The notes: generated by a model from the sequence alone, not told the origin. DNA of 64,000 nucleotides from Oscillospiraceae bacterium (GCA_900768125.1 CAAGBS010000014.1:1-64000), one strand, 5' to 3'. Shown: positions 15,924-25,859, numbered from the stretch's first letter. A program made the numbers and translations.

Positions 15924-17414
15924 ATGTTGAGCGGACAGACAGTCACTGCTATGCTGGAGGAAGGCTCTCCGCTTGGCAGGACTATAGATTTCGTTGTGGA
16001 CGCGAACGCGCCCCGGGGCGGAATGAAGCATACATTCTTCACACCGGACAGGAAGTACGCGGTGCAGTTCTTCAACGACCCGCGCGACGGACTGAATCCA
16101 TATATCCAGGAGCGCATACGCGCGATAGTAAGCATATATAATCCAACGTTGTCCGAACAGGCGGGCGGGGCGCTCGGCAATACGGAAAAGACCGCGGAGT
16201 ATTTCCGCAGCCGTTTCTGCTGGCCGGTGGCGATAGTCAGTCAGCCGGAGTTCGGGATAGTCTGTCCGACCTACCCGCAGCGGTTCTTTTTCGGCGGGAA
16301 CGCCTCCACGAACGGGCTGAACCTCAGGGGCAAGGACAAGAAGAGCAACTGGTTCACGGGCAGGCTGAGAAAATACATAGCGCCGGAGGAAAAGGGCGAT
16401 TTCCGGACTATGCTGAGCGCCGCGATATGCCTTTCGAGAAGCGTCCGCAGAATGCACCAGGCGGGTCTCGCGCATTCCGACCTGTCCTGCAACAACGTGC
16501 TCATCGACCCGCAGAGCGGCTCCACAGTGGTGATAGATATTGATTCGCTGGTGGTGCCGGGGAAATATCCCCCGGAGGTCTGCGGAACGTCCGGCTATAT
16601 CGCGCCGGAGGTGCTCGCAACGCTGGAGTTCGACTACAACGACCCGCGCAGGCGGCTGCCGTGCGTTTCCACCGACCTGCACGCGCTGCCGGTGCTTATT
16701 TACGAATACCTCTTTCTTCGCCACCCCTTAAAGGGACCGAAGATACACAGCGCAGCCTCCGCCGAGGAGGACGACTTCCTCGCGATGGGGCGCGAAGCGC
16801 TGTTCATAGAAAACCCGGGCGACAGGAGCAACCGCCCGTCCGACCTGAAAGTGACGATACAGTCGCTTTCGCGCGGACTGGAGCAGCTGTTCCTGAAAGC
16901 GTTCGTGGACGGGCTTCACGACCCGGCGCAGCGTCCTGCCGCGATGGAATGGGAGCGCGAGCTTCTCCGCGCGTGGGACAGGCTCGTGCGGTGCGATAAT
17001 CCCGCCTGCGAGATGAAATGGTTCATTCTCAGAGATGAGAACAGCCCGGTATGCCCCTTTTGCGGAACACGCCTCCGGGACAGGGTGATCAGGCTCGGCT
17101 TCAAGAGCATGATGAGGGGCAGGAACGGAGTTTACCGCGACAACGGCGAAGCCATCGCATACGACGGCATGCCGCTGTACGACTGGCATATAAGTTCCAC
17201 TGTCCACAATGATGAAAAGGCGGGCACCGAGATGCGTGCGTATATATGCAGGCATAACGGTATGTGGCTGCTCGTCAACAACGGCGCGGAGGGAATGACC
17301 TCTCCCACCGGAAGGCTTGTTCCGAAAGGGCAGGCGGTAGAGCTTAAGGACGGCGCCGTATTCCGCATGACAGACCGCGATGACGGTCTGCTGTGCGAGG
17401 TATCGGTATACTGA
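15924..17414 (+). CDS. Ser/Thr protein kinase-like protein with zinc ribbon (Ter triad)
   Basis: 496 residues. A kinase-like domain spans about 20-335. Its catalytic loop is HSDLSCNN (His about 184, Asp about 186) and the metal-binding segment reads VIDIDS in place of DFG, a form I associate with Ter-linked kinases. CGTSGYIAPEV follows as the activation segment. The typical glycine-rich loop is not obvious. A four-cysteine zinc ribbon (CDNPAC...CPFC, about 356-376) is followed by a C-terminal beta-rich region (PTGRLVPKGQAVELKDG) that could be FHA-like. No membrane segment is present. It likely modifies Ter components with the adjacent phosphatase. Confidence 0.8.
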   Translation: MLSGQTVTAMLEEGSPLGRTIDFVVDANAPRGGMKHTFFTPDRKYAVQFFNDPRDGLNPYIQERIRAIVSIYNPTLSEQAGGALGNTEKTAEYFRSRFCWPVAIVSQPEFGIVCPTYPQRFFFGGNASTNGLNLRGKDKKSNWFTGRLRKYIAPEEKGDFRTMLSAAICLSRSVRRMHQAGLAHSDLSCNNVLIDPQSGSTVVIDIDSLVVPGKYPPEVCGTSGYIAPEVLATLEFDYNDPRRRLPCVSTDLHALPVLIYEYLFLRHPLKGPKIHSAASAEEDDFLAMGREALFIENPGDRSNRPSDLKVTIQSLSRGLEQLFLKAFVDGLHDPAQRPAAMEWERELLRAWDRLVRCDNPACEMKWFILRDENSPVCPFCGTRLRDRVIRLGFKSMMRGRNGVYRDNGEAIAYDGMPLYDWHISSTVHNDEKAGTEMRAYICRHNGMWLLVNNGAEGMTSPTGRLVPKGQAVELKDGAVFRMTDRDDGLLCEVSVY

Positions 17415-17453
17415 GTCCTATGAGCGATTTCTTTTGAAAGAAAGGGAAAAATT

Positions 17454-20204
17454 ATGAAGCAGTTTGGTTTGACAGACAAGCAGGCTGAGGAGTCGCGGCA
17501 GAAATACGGCGACAACAGCATGACGGAGCAGGCGTCCGAGAGTTTCTGGGATAAGCTGAAGGGCAACCTCGGCGACCCGATGATAAAGATACTCCTCGTG
17601 GCGCTGGGCGTTAACGTCCTGCTGTGGATACTCGGTCTTGTGGGAGTTATCAAGAGCGGCGCGCCGGAGTGGTACGAGCCGCTTGGAATACTGGTTGCGA
17701 TAATGCTTGCAACTCTGGTCTCCACCATATCCGAGTACAACAACGAGAACGCATTCCAGAAGCTGCAGGAAGAGGCCTCCCGCATTATGTGCAAGGTCTA
17801 CCGCAACGGCGACATCACCGAGGTGGCTATAAACGACATCGTTGTCGGGGACGCTATCCTGCTGCAGTCCGGCGATAAGATACCGGCAGACGGTATCATC
17901 ATTGACGGCGACATCAAGGTAGACCAGTCCGTGCTCAACGGCGAGAGCCGCGAGGCAAAGAAGGAAGCCATTCCCGACGGCTGGAAGGACACCGATGAGA
18001 ATATCAATTTCGACAACGAGCACAAGGTGTTCCGCGGAGCGGTGGTATGTTCCGGCAACGCGGTAATGCAGGTAACGGTGGTCGGCGACAAGTCCGTTTA
18101 CGGCAAGATAGCAAGCGAACTCCAGACCGACGACGACCGCGAGACTCCGCTCAAAGTCAAGCTGGGAAAGTTAGCGGACGGTATCTCAAAGTTCGGCTAC
18201 ATCGGCGGTATCGCAATCGCAGCGGCAATGCTGTTCAAGACCATTTTCATGGACACCGGCTTCGACCCGGCGGCTTTCTTCATGGCTGACGGAGTTTTCC
18301 AGTGGCTGCCTCTTCTCGAAGCGCTTATCAATGCGGTTATGCTTGCGGTCATCATCATCGTTATGGCGGTGCCCGAGGGACTTCCGCTGATGATAGCGAT
18401 AGTTTCCGCGCAGAACATGGGCAAAATGCTGAAGGACAACGTCCTTGTAAGAAAAGTGGCAGGAATTGAGACTGCAGGCTCCCTGAATATCCTGTTCTCC
18501 GATAAGACCGGCACCATCACCAAGGGTAAGCTGGAAGCCGTTTCGTTCATCACCGGAGACGTGCAGGAATTTAAGGGCATAAACGAACTCGGAAGCGGGC
18601 TTCACGATATGCTGTCGCTCTCTATACAGCACAACACGCTGTCGATGGTAAGCGGCGAGGGAAGCGAGCGCAGGGTAATCGGCGGCAACGCGACCGAGCG
18701 CGCTATCCTCGGCTTCGATATCGACGGCAAAAAGCGGGACGACATCATCGCAGTCGGCAATATCCCGTTCAACTCCACCAACAAGTATTCCGCGACCCAG
18801 ATAGACGGCGCAAAGAAGATAACGCTCATCAAGGGCGCTCCCGAGAAGATACTCCAGCGCTGCTCGACATACTACGACCAGGACGGCAAGAAGCAGCCGT
18901 TTGACATGCAGAAGCTCAACGCGAAGATAGACGAGCTTGCAGGCCGCGCTATCCGCGTGCTTGCTATCGCGACCAGCGATGACGCGCTCGGCGAGGAAGC
19001 TCTCCCGGACGGCAGCAACTGGACGCTGGTAGGCGCAGTCGGTATCCGCGACGAGGTGCGTCCGGAGTCCGTCACCGCGATATCCGAAGTTAAGGGCGCG
19101 GGCGTGCAGGTAGTCATGATAACCGGCGACCGCCGCGAGACCGCAGTTGCCATCGCAAAGGACGCCGGGCTTCTCGAAAAGGAAAGCGACATCGTGCTGA
19201 CCTCGGACGAGCTGGCGCAGCTTTCCGACGACGAGATAAAGCAGAAGCTTCCGAATATCCGCGTTATCGCGAGAGCGCTGCCCAGCGACAAGAGCCGTCT
19301 TGTTCGCCTTGCGCAGGAACTTGACCTCGTTGCGGGCATGACCGGCGACGGCGTGAACGACTCCCCGGCGCTGAAGAAAGCGGACGTTGGCTTCGCGATG
19401 GGCGGCGGCACGGAAGTCGCAAAGGAAGCCTCCGATATCGTTATCCTAGACGACAACTTCAACTCCATCGACAAGGCTATCCTCTACGGACGCACCATCT
19501 TCAATTCCATCAGGAAGTTCATCATCTTCCAGCTTACGATTAACGTTGCGGCGGTGCTGATATCGTTCATTTGCCCGCTGCTCGACCTTGCTTCCCCGCT
19601 CAACGTTATCCAGATACTGTGGGTAAATCTGGTAATGGATACCCTCGCGGCGCTGGCGTTCGGCGGCGAGCCGGCTCTCTCCAGATTCATGAAGGAGAAG
19701 CCCAAGAAGAGAACGGAACACATCATCAGCAGGAATATGATGAGCGAGATAATCGTCGGCGCAGGCTGGACGTTCATTCTCTCCATCGCTATGCTGCTTC
19801 TCGGTGAAAGAATCGTTGACGCAAACGGCGTTGCAATGCTGGAGTCACTGGGCTGGCTGAGGTCAGGCTCCATCGAGGGTGACGCGCATATTTACCTCAC
19901 AACGGCGTATTTCGCGTTCTTCATCTTCGTTGCGGTGTTCAACAGCTTCAATGCGAGAACCGAAAAGATGAATCTTTTCGACAACCTTTCGAAGAACAAG
20001 GGCTTCCTTATGGTATTCGGCATTATCGCCGCAGTACAGATCGCTATGACTTATATCGGTCTTGCCGTACCGGCGGTCGGCGAGATACTTGGCTGCCATG
20101 GACTCAACGGCAGCGAGTGGCTGCTGGTTCTGGTAATGGCTATCTCGATCATTCCTGTGGATCTTATCAGAAAGGCGATCGCAAAGGCGGTCTCCGCAAA
20201 GTAA
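17454..20204 (+). CDS. calcium-translocating P-type ATPase, PMCA type
   Basis: 916 residues, full length. It has the phosphorylation motif DKTGTITKG (Asp350), the TM4 motif PEGLPLMIA with its upstream glutamate, the TGD loop MITGDRRET and the hinge TGDGVNDSPALKKADVG. About ten membrane segments are expected. It exports Ca2+, or possibly another divalent cation, from the cytoplasm. It lies 39 bp after the kinase gene and 77 bp before terD. TerD proteins bind Ca2+, so a Ca2+ pump in the same operon suggests that the system responds to, or sets, cytoplasmic calcium; that link is inference. Confidence 0.92.
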   Translation: MKQFGLTDKQAEESRQKYGDNSMTEQASESFWDKLKGNLGDPMIKILLVALGVNVLLWILGLVGVIKSGAPEWYEPLGILVAIMLATLVSTISEYNNENAFQKLQEEASRIMCKVYRNGDITEVAINDIVVGDAILLQSGDKIPADGIIIDGDIKVDQSVLNGESREAKKEAIPDGWKDTDENINFDNEHKVFRGAVVCSGNAVMQVTVVGDKSVYGKIASELQTDDDRETPLKVKLGKLADGISKFGYIGGIAIAAAMLFKTIFMDTGFDPAAFFMADGVFQWLPLLEALINAVMLAVIIIVMAVPEGLPLMIAIVSAQNMGKMLKDNVLVRKVAGIETAGSLNILFSDKTGTITKGKLEAVSFITGDVQEFKGINELGSGLHDMLSLSIQHNTLSMVSGEGSERRVIGGNATERAILGFDIDGKKRDDIIAVGNIPFNSTNKYSATQIDGAKKITLIKGAPEKILQRCSTYYDQDGKKQPFDMQKLNAKIDELAGRAIRVLAIATSDDALGEEALPDGSNWTLVGAVGIRDEVRPESVTAISEVKGAGVQVVMITGDRRETAVAIAKDAGLLEKESDIVLTSDELAQLSDDEIKQKLPNIRVIARALPSDKSRLVRLAQELDLVAGMTGDGVNDSPALKKADVGFAMGGGTEVAKEASDIVILDDNFNSIDKAILYGRTIFNSIRKFIIFQLTINVAAVLISFICPLLDLASPLNVIQILWVNLVMDTLAALAFGGEPALSRFMKEKPKKRTEHIISRNMMSEIIVGAGWTFILSIAMLLLGERIVDANGVAMLESLGWLRSGSIEGDAHIYLTTAYFAFFIFVAVFNSFNARTEKMNLFDNLSKNKGFLMVFGIIAAVQIAMTYIGLAVPAVGEILGCHGLNGSEWLLVLVMAISIIPVDLIRKAIAKAVSAK

Positions 20205-20281
20205 CACATCAAAATTCCCGCCGGCTCCGCATTCCGCGGGGCTGACGCGGGCAACATATTTATTTCAAGGAGGAAAACAAA

Positions 20282-20866
20282 ATGGCAGTTAATCTTTCTA
20301 AGGGTCAGCGCGTAAGCCTTGACAAGTCCGTAACTCTGGCAAGAATAGGTCTCGGCTGGGACACCAACAAGTATGACGGCGGCAGCGATTTCGACCTGGA
20401 CGCGAGCGTGTTCCTTCTGGGCGCAAACGGAAAGGTCCTCCGCGACGAGGATTTCGTATTCTATAACAACCTCAACGGCAGAAACGGCGCTGTAGTACAC
20501 ACCGGCGACAACCGCACCGGCGAGGGCGATGGTGACGACGAGGCAATAATCATCGACTTCACCAAGATCCCTCCGGAGATAGAGAAGATAGCAGTCACAG
20601 TAACCATCTTCGACGCACAGCAGCGCGGTCAGAATTTCGGTCAGGTATCCAACGCGTATGTAAGAGTTGTCAAGATAGACAACCCCGACGATGTTAACGG
20701 CGAGGAAGTTATCCACTTCGACCTGATGGAGGAATTTTCCATCGAGACGGCGCTGGTAGTATGCGAGATCTACCGCTACAACGGCGACTGGAAGTTCAAC
20801 GCGGTAGCCGCAGGCTATCAGGGCGGACTTGAAGCCCTCTGCTGCGCATACGGCGTAAACGTCTGA
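20282..20866 (+). CDS. TerD family stress protein
   Basis: 194 residues, the normal TerD length. Signature stretches are VNLSKGQRVSLDK, GLGWDTN, DFDLDASVFLL, the acidic Ca2+-binding loop GDNRTGEGDGDDEAI and FGQVSNAYVR. TerD proteins bind calcium and are required for tellurite resistance and other chemical and phage stress phenotypes in characterised systems. AAGGAGG precedes the start. In Bacillus subtilis the equivalents are YceC, YceD and YceE, followed by YceG and YceH homologues, an order preserved here apart from the missing TerC-like YceF. Confidence 0.95.
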   Translation: MAVNLSKGQRVSLDKSVTLARIGLGWDTNKYDGGSDFDLDASVFLLGANGKVLRDEDFVFYNNLNGRNGAVVHTGDNRTGEGDGDDEAIIIDFTKIPPEIEKIAVTVTIFDAQQRGQNFGQVSNAYVRVVKIDNPDDVNGEEVIHFDLMEEFSIETALVVCEIYRYNGDWKFNAVAAGYQGGLEALCCAYGVNV

Positions 20867-20895
20867 TATTGTAACACACCTGAGGGGGCGGCGGC

Positions 20896-22167
20896 TTGGC
20901 TGATACATTACAGAAAATAATTTCAAATACCCCCGCGGGGGGAACAGCCGCGCTCCCTGCGGGCGAGTTCGAGGGACCGGTCACGATAGACAAGCCCGTC
21001 ACGCTGCGCGGGAATAACTCCACCATCTGGGCAAGGCACGGCAGCGTTGTACGGGTGGGCTGTTCCGGCGTGAAGCTGGAGGGGCTGCGCGTGGAGATAA
21101 CCGAGGGCGAGCTTACCGAGACGGCGATAGAGACCGCTTACCCGGTGGCAGTCCGGGACGTGGAGGTGCTGGGCGCGGTCAGCGGCTTCGGCACCGAGGA
21201 CGGCGAGTGTGGCATTCCGCGCACCCTACAGCTGGGGGAACTTTCCCCGGAGCAGGAAAACACGTTCCTGATGACGGTGGATATTCCGGCTGCGGCGAAG
21301 ATAATCTGCTCCGCTTCCGGGGTGAGATTCCAGCCGCAGGAGATACCGGCCGGGCGCAGCGATGTCCGGATAACGGTCAGCGGGAGCGGCTCCGCTTCGC
21401 TGGTCTATTCCGAGATACTGCTTGAATCGAGGTTCCGCCGCAGGATCTATCTGAGCGGACGATTCACGGCGGGCGCTCCCGCAGTCCGCGAGAAGACGCT
21501 GTTCACAGCGTCGCCGGTCGAGAGAACGCCGGTTTCACAGAGACCGCTGACTATTCCGGCGCAGTCCGTGCACAGCGAGCCTGCGCAGAAGTCCGTCACG
21601 GACGTGATAGCGAACGTCGGCGCGGCTCCGCTGGAGGAGCTTCCGCTGCTGGAAATGACTAGGGGACAGCGCGTCCCGCTGGGAAAGTATGTGAGCGGCG
21701 CCGCCGAGATATACCTCACCGGAGTTCTCCGCGGCAACGTGGATATCGACCCCTACGTCTTCATGCTGGGCGAAAACGGGAAGACCCCGGACGAGAGCGG
21801 GCTGGTGTTCTTCGGGAATGAATGCTCAAAAAACGAAGCGGTCCGCTACAGCAAGGACGACGGACATGTCACCGTTGCCCCGGGGCTTGTCCCGCCGGAT
21901 ATCAGGAAGATAGTGCTCGCCTACTCGGTGTATTCCGGGGACAGCAGGCGCAATTTTTCGCAGGTGTCCGAGCCGCGGCTCTCGGTCTATTCGCAGGGGA
22001 GGGAGCGTATCCGCTTCGACCTTGCGGGGCTGACCGATGAAGTCACGCTGATAGCCGCCGAACTGTACATATACCACGGCGAGTGGCGCATATCGGCGGT
22101 CGGCTCCGGCTGGCGCGACGGACTGGTGAAGCTGTGCGCCCGCTTCGGCATAGAAGCAAGTTTATGA
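20896..22167 (+). CDS. beta-helix-like domain fused to TerD domain
   Basis: 423 residues, starting at a TTG after GAGGGGGCGG. The first ~60 residues (PAGEFEGPVTIDKPVTLRGN) read like the opening turns of a right-handed parallel beta-helix. A middle beta-rich region (about 100-240) is unrecognised. The C-terminal ~185 residues are a divergent TerD domain (TRGQRVPLGKYV, VFMLGENGKTPDESGLVFFG, NFSQVSEPRLSVY). The acidic Ca2+ loop of the preceding TerD is replaced by SKDDGHVTVAPG, so calcium binding may be weak. It probably partners the canonical TerD encoded 29 bp upstream. Confidence 0.8.
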   Translation: MADTLQKIISNTPAGGTAALPAGEFEGPVTIDKPVTLRGNNSTIWARHGSVVRVGCSGVKLEGLRVEITEGELTETAIETAYPVAVRDVEVLGAVSGFGTEDGECGIPRTLQLGELSPEQENTFLMTVDIPAAAKIICSASGVRFQPQEIPAGRSDVRITVSGSGSASLVYSEILLESRFRRRIYLSGRFTAGAPAVREKTLFTASPVERTPVSQRPLTIPAQSVHSEPAQKSVTDVIANVGAAPLEELPLLEMTRGQRVPLGKYVSGAAEIYLTGVLRGNVDIDPYVFMLGENGKTPDESGLVFFGNECSKNEAVRYSKDDGHVTVAPGLVPPDIRKIVLAYSVYSGDSRRNFSQVSEPRLSVYSQGRERIRFDLAGLTDEVTLIAAELYIYHGEWRISAVGSGWRDGLVKLCARFGIEASL

Positions 22168-22177
22168 TTTGAGAGGA

Positions 22178-24361
22178 ATGAACGGACAGATGGCTGCCGG
22201 ATTTGTACGATATATCGGCTACGACAACGCCGATATTTTCAAGAATATGCTGATAGAAGCTTACGCGGCGGCTAAGAAGAACGGTCTGTTCTTCGAGGGA
22301 AAGATACCGATGGCTTCGACAAGCGAGGTCAGCGCGGCTTCGAATTACGCGGCGGGCGATTTTGCGGACGTGAAGTCGGTGAAAGCCGGGCTGAATTCCT
22401 GGCTGCTGACCCAGCGGATACAGTGCGATGCTGAAGCCATCGCCGAGACCCTGACCGAAGCCTGCAGGAACTGCGGCGCTAACGGCAGGAACACCTACCT
22501 TGTCATCTTCTGCTGGCTGATGAAGTACCTCGCGGTAAGGCCGCAGTCGCTGGTGCTGATAGGCGCGGCGAATCTGCGGGAGCTGTATTTCCTGCGGATA
22601 ATGAGCCAGGCGGGCGTGCGGGTGGTGTACGTTTCCTACGGCATGGACAAGGATTTCGATAAGTTCCCGCATGCCAACGCGGTGCAGACCATCGGCGGCG
22701 CAATGAGCGGAATGGTGAGCATAGACTTCGCCAACATCGACCTTTCCAAGGCGGCTCAGATGAGCCAGATGAGAGCCTCCGCGCAGCAGGTGGAAAACAC
22801 CGTGCAGCGGCTGAGCACTACGGCGGCTGGTATCTTCGAGGATTTCATGGCAGACCACCGCACGCGCGTGGTGAAAAACGGTGGTGTGTTCCGCGAGGGC
22901 GGAGTCATTCCGGTGTATTTCGCGGCGCTCATCGGTTATGACGAGGAAGCGGTCTACAACAACATGCTGCTGAAATTCAAGGAGGGCTTCGCGGGGAGCA
23001 AAAAGCAGCTTATTTTCATCGAAAAGCCGATGGAGAACCCCACCGCCGAGGAGATAAGGCAGCTTGGCACAGTCACACGGAACAGCACCAGTGAGATGAT
23101 AGACGAACTGGCGCTGCTGATAAAGCTGAACGGCGACCCCACCCGCACGGCGCTTGCGCAGACCGAACTGCGGAAGCTGCTGAACGAACTTTACACCGGC
23201 AACCAGACCGTGGTGTTCAACTACGGCAGCAAGCTGATATCCTGGCTGTACCGCTGCACGCAGGCGCGGAAGTACGCCGTGCAGTACGCGGATATACCGG
23301 TGGTGCTTTACTACGGTGATATCTCGCAGTCTGAGCTGTATTTCCTGCATTTCATGTCGCGGTGCGGCTTTGACGTTATCTACATCACGCCGAACAAGCA
23401 GCTTCTTGACCTCACGGTGGACAAGAATCTCGACAACCGAATGCAGATATTCCAGCTGCCGCAGAGCAAGGAAAGCGGAAGCTACCCCAGCAAGGCGGTG
23501 AAGATGAAGGTCAACACCGTGGCGTATTCAGCCGAGCGCGAACTTGACACCATGCTCTACGGCGGGGACGTCGGGATATTCCGGGATTTTCAGTTCCCGA
23601 ACAGCCAGACCGTCACGCTGAGGACGACGCTGGAGGAGATAGGCATACTCTGGAAGCAGGAAGCGCGGTTCCGCCAGGGGTTCGAGACATCGGGGAACCT
23701 CGTCACGGTGCCGAATATCTTCGCGAAGATAAGCGGAGTCAAGGACGGTAACGCGGCGGCTTACTGGGAGGAGATACGCGGGCGGCTTACCCCGGAGACG
23801 ATACTCAGGGTGAAGACTGCCGACCAGCAGTCCACAGCGCCGGATCTTTCCGCCTACCGCAGCTTCTACCGCAACGGGAAGATAGACGCACAGCGGCTGA
23901 AAGCGTCCTCGCTGAACCGCTACAGCTACCTGCCGGATAGGATACAGGACATGCTTCTGTTCAAGCTGCAGGAGGCGGTGGACAGCGGATTCCTGAAACT
24001 TTCCGGCGATGAGCTGATGTGCACTGTAATGCACTATGGGCTGAATCTCGACAAGGAATTTATGAAGCTGCTGCAAAGCTTCGATTTCACGAAGCAGCTT
24101 CCGAAGCTGATATGGATAGACGCAGTTGAGCAGACATTCTCGCTGGAGGAATGCATTCAGCTTGTGCTGTGCGACCTCATCGGCTTTGATATACTTATTT
24201 ACACCCCGACGGGTTACAAGAACCTCGAGACGTTCGTTTCCGCGGACGCATTCGAGGAGCATACGCAGAACGAATTTCTGTATAACATGGAGGTGCCGAA
24301 GTTCAAGATACCCTCCGAGCAGAAGAACGGTGGATTATTCGGCAGGCTGTTCAGAAAGTAA
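22178..24361 (+). CDS. YceG-family Ter-associated protein
   Basis: About 727 residues. It has two copies of a related module: FVRYIGYDNADIFKNMLIEAY at the N-terminus and YFAALIGYDEEAVYNNMLLKF near residue 250. Each is followed by a segment ending in hydrophobic strands (LVLIGAANLRELYFLRIMSQAGVRVVYVS and VVLYYGDISQSELYFLHFMSRCGFDVIYIT, shown by their boundaries). This matches the uncharacterised YceG family of ter/yce operons; its activity is unknown. The start is ambiguous: TTG 22169, ATG 22178 and ATG 22190 are in frame and none has ideal ribosome-site spacing. It overlaps or nearly abuts the previous gene, implying coupling. Confidence 0.82.
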   Translation: MNGQMAAGFVRYIGYDNADIFKNMLIEAYAAAKKNGLFFEGKIPMASTSEVSAASNYAAGDFADVKSVKAGLNSWLLTQRIQCDAEAIAETLTEACRNCGANGRNTYLVIFCWLMKYLAVRPQSLVLIGAANLRELYFLRIMSQAGVRVVYVSYGMDKDFDKFPHANAVQTIGGAMSGMVSIDFANIDLSKAAQMSQMRASAQQVENTVQRLSTTAAGIFEDFMADHRTRVVKNGGVFREGGVIPVYFAALIGYDEEAVYNNMLLKFKEGFAGSKKQLIFIEKPMENPTAEEIRQLGTVTRNSTSEMIDELALLIKLNGDPTRTALAQTELRKLLNELYTGNQTVVFNYGSKLISWLYRCTQARKYAVQYADIPVVLYYGDISQSELYFLHFMSRCGFDVIYITPNKQLLDLTVDKNLDNRMQIFQLPQSKESGSYPSKAVKMKVNTVAYSAERELDTMLYGGDVGIFRDFQFPNSQTVTLRTTLEEIGILWKQEARFRQGFETSGNLVTVPNIFAKISGVKDGNAAAYWEEIRGRLTPETILRVKTADQQSTAPDLSAYRSFYRNGKIDAQRLKASSLNRYSYLPDRIQDMLLFKLQEAVDSGFLKLSGDELMCTVMHYGLNLDKEFMKLLQSFDFTKQLPKLIWIDAVEQTFSLEECIQLVLCDLIGFDILIYTPTGYKNLETFVSADAFEEHTQNEFLYNMEVPKFKIPSEQKNGGLFGRLFRK

Positions 24362-24381
24362 TACGAAAGGAACTTACGACT

Positions 24382-25557
24382 ATGGGATTACAGTTCACAC
24401 CCGGCTCACAGATTCAGCCCGCTGCTCAGCCGCAGGCTCAGGCAGCACCGACGGCTGCTCTCGCGAAGACCCCCGAAGCTGCAGCGCTTGACATGCAGAT
24501 AGAGGAAGTCAAGAACTTCAACATTCAGGTCACCACCGACCAGATAAAGCAGGAACTTGCCACCAGCGAGGAGATAGACAAGATTGTAAGCACCATCAAC
24601 CTCAACGACTCCAACACCATCGTGAAGTTCGGTGCAGAGGCTGCCGAGGAGATATCCAAGGCTTCCGACCAGGTGCTCAACTCCATGACCATCGACCAGG
24701 TGAACGACACCGGAGTGATGCTGAAAGAACTCGCGTCAATAATGGATAAGTTCGACATCAAGGAGATACAGGACGAAAAGCCCGGATTCTTCGGCAGTCT
24801 CAAAAAGAAGCTGGAGAAGATAATCGGTAAGTATGAGACGATGGGCAGCGAGGTGGACAAGATATACATCCAGCTGAAGAAGTACGAGAGCGAGATAGGC
24901 GAAGCAAACTCCAGACTCGACAATATGTATGACGCTAACCTCGGCTACTACCAGGAACTGGTGAAGTACATCATGGCGGGTGAGCAGGCTGTTAAGGAGC
25001 TCGACCAGTACATCGCCGACTACACTGCGAAGTGCGAGGCTAACCCCGACGACGGCACTATCCGCATGGATCTTTCCAACCTGACCCAGATGCGCGAGAT
25101 ACTGGACCAGCGAGTAATGGACTTAAAGGTTGCCGAAAACGTAGCTATCCAGACCGTCCCCATGCTGAAAACGATGGAGTATTCCAACCTGAACCTGGTG
25201 AGAAAGATTAATTCTGCGTTCATCATCACCATGCCTGTATTCAAGCAGGCGCTGGCGCAGGCTATCATGCTGAAGCGCCAGAAGATAATCGCTGACTCCA
25301 TGCAGGCGCTGGACGAAAAGACCAACGAAATGCTGAAGAAGAACGCGCAGAACACCGTAGCGCAGAGCAAGCAGATAGCAGCTATGGCTTCCGGCTCATC
25401 CATCAAGGTGGAGACTCTGCAGGAGACCTGGACCACCATCGTCAATGGTATCGACGAGGTTCAGGCTATCCAGAACCAGGCAAGGGAAAAGCGCAAGCAG
25501 GACGCGGTAGTTCTGGAGCAGATAAAGTCAGACTACAAGAAGCGCATGAAAGCCTAA
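24382..25557 (+). CDS. TelA/YceH toxic anion resistance family protein
   Basis: 391 residues, typical TelA length. The protein is largely helical and charged with long predicted coiled coils. Family-typical stretches include LDNMYDANLGYYQELVKYI, LAQAIMLKRQKIIADSM and the C-terminal LQETWTTIVNGIDE. TelA proteins were first tied to tellurite resistance and occur at the ends of Ter loci; the molecular role is unknown. The Ala/Pro/Gln-rich N-terminus (about 1-30) is probably disordered. It is the last gene of the operon and is followed directly by repeat copy C. Confidence 0.9.
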   Translation: MGLQFTPGSQIQPAAQPQAQAAPTAALAKTPEAAALDMQIEEVKNFNIQVTTDQIKQELATSEEIDKIVSTINLNDSNTIVKFGAEAAEEISKASDQVLNSMTIDQVNDTGVMLKELASIMDKFDIKEIQDEKPGFFGSLKKKLEKIIGKYETMGSEVDKIYIQLKKYESEIGEANSRLDNMYDANLGYYQELVKYIMAGEQAVKELDQYIADYTAKCEANPDDGTIRMDLSNLTQMREILDQRVMDLKVAENVAIQTVPMLKTMEYSNLNLVRKINSAFIITMPVFKQALAQAIMLKRQKIIADSMQALDEKTNEMLKKNAQNTVAQSKQIAAMASGSSIKVETLQETWTTIVNGIDEVQAIQNQAREKRKQDAVVLEQIKSDYKKRMKA

Positions 25558-25562
25558 GCGCG

Positions 25563-25859
25563 TAGGGGAGGGGCTTGCCCCTCCCGCCCTTTAATGCGGC
25601 GCGTCCATGCGACGCTTGGGGCGTGTTGGTAAACGTCCTTTTTGCCCCTCCCATCTCAGCTTGTCGAAAAAGTCGAAACATCAATAAATTGAAAAAGACC
25701 GTGGGGGAAAAACTCTTGTTTTTCCCCCACACCCCTTTTAGCGCTTATGAAGCGTAAAACCGCACTCCGTGCGGAGTGGCTGCGCTACGCGCAGAGTAAC
25801 GGGGGGGCTGCCCCCGTAAACCCCCGCTTCCTTTTGTGACAAAAGGAAGCGAAAAACAA
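25563..25859. repeat. composite palindromic intergenic repeat, copy C
   Basis: Same orientation as copy A, sharing the GGGGAGGGGC/GCCCCTCCC hairpin, the GTGGGGGAAAAACTC/GTTTTTCCCCCAC hairpin, the GCACTCCGTGCGGAG segment and the CGCTTCCTTTTGTG/ACAAAAGGAAGCG palindrome. It lacks both REP-like inserts and the 14-bp inverted repeat of copy A, so it represents the uninserted state. It occupies most of the 446-bp gap after telA. Confidence 0.85.

Noticed and set aside
15591..16724. 377-codon minus-strand frame across the PP2C-kinase boundary
   Set aside because: Mirror of two conserved genes, arginine-rich shadow composition, no start context.
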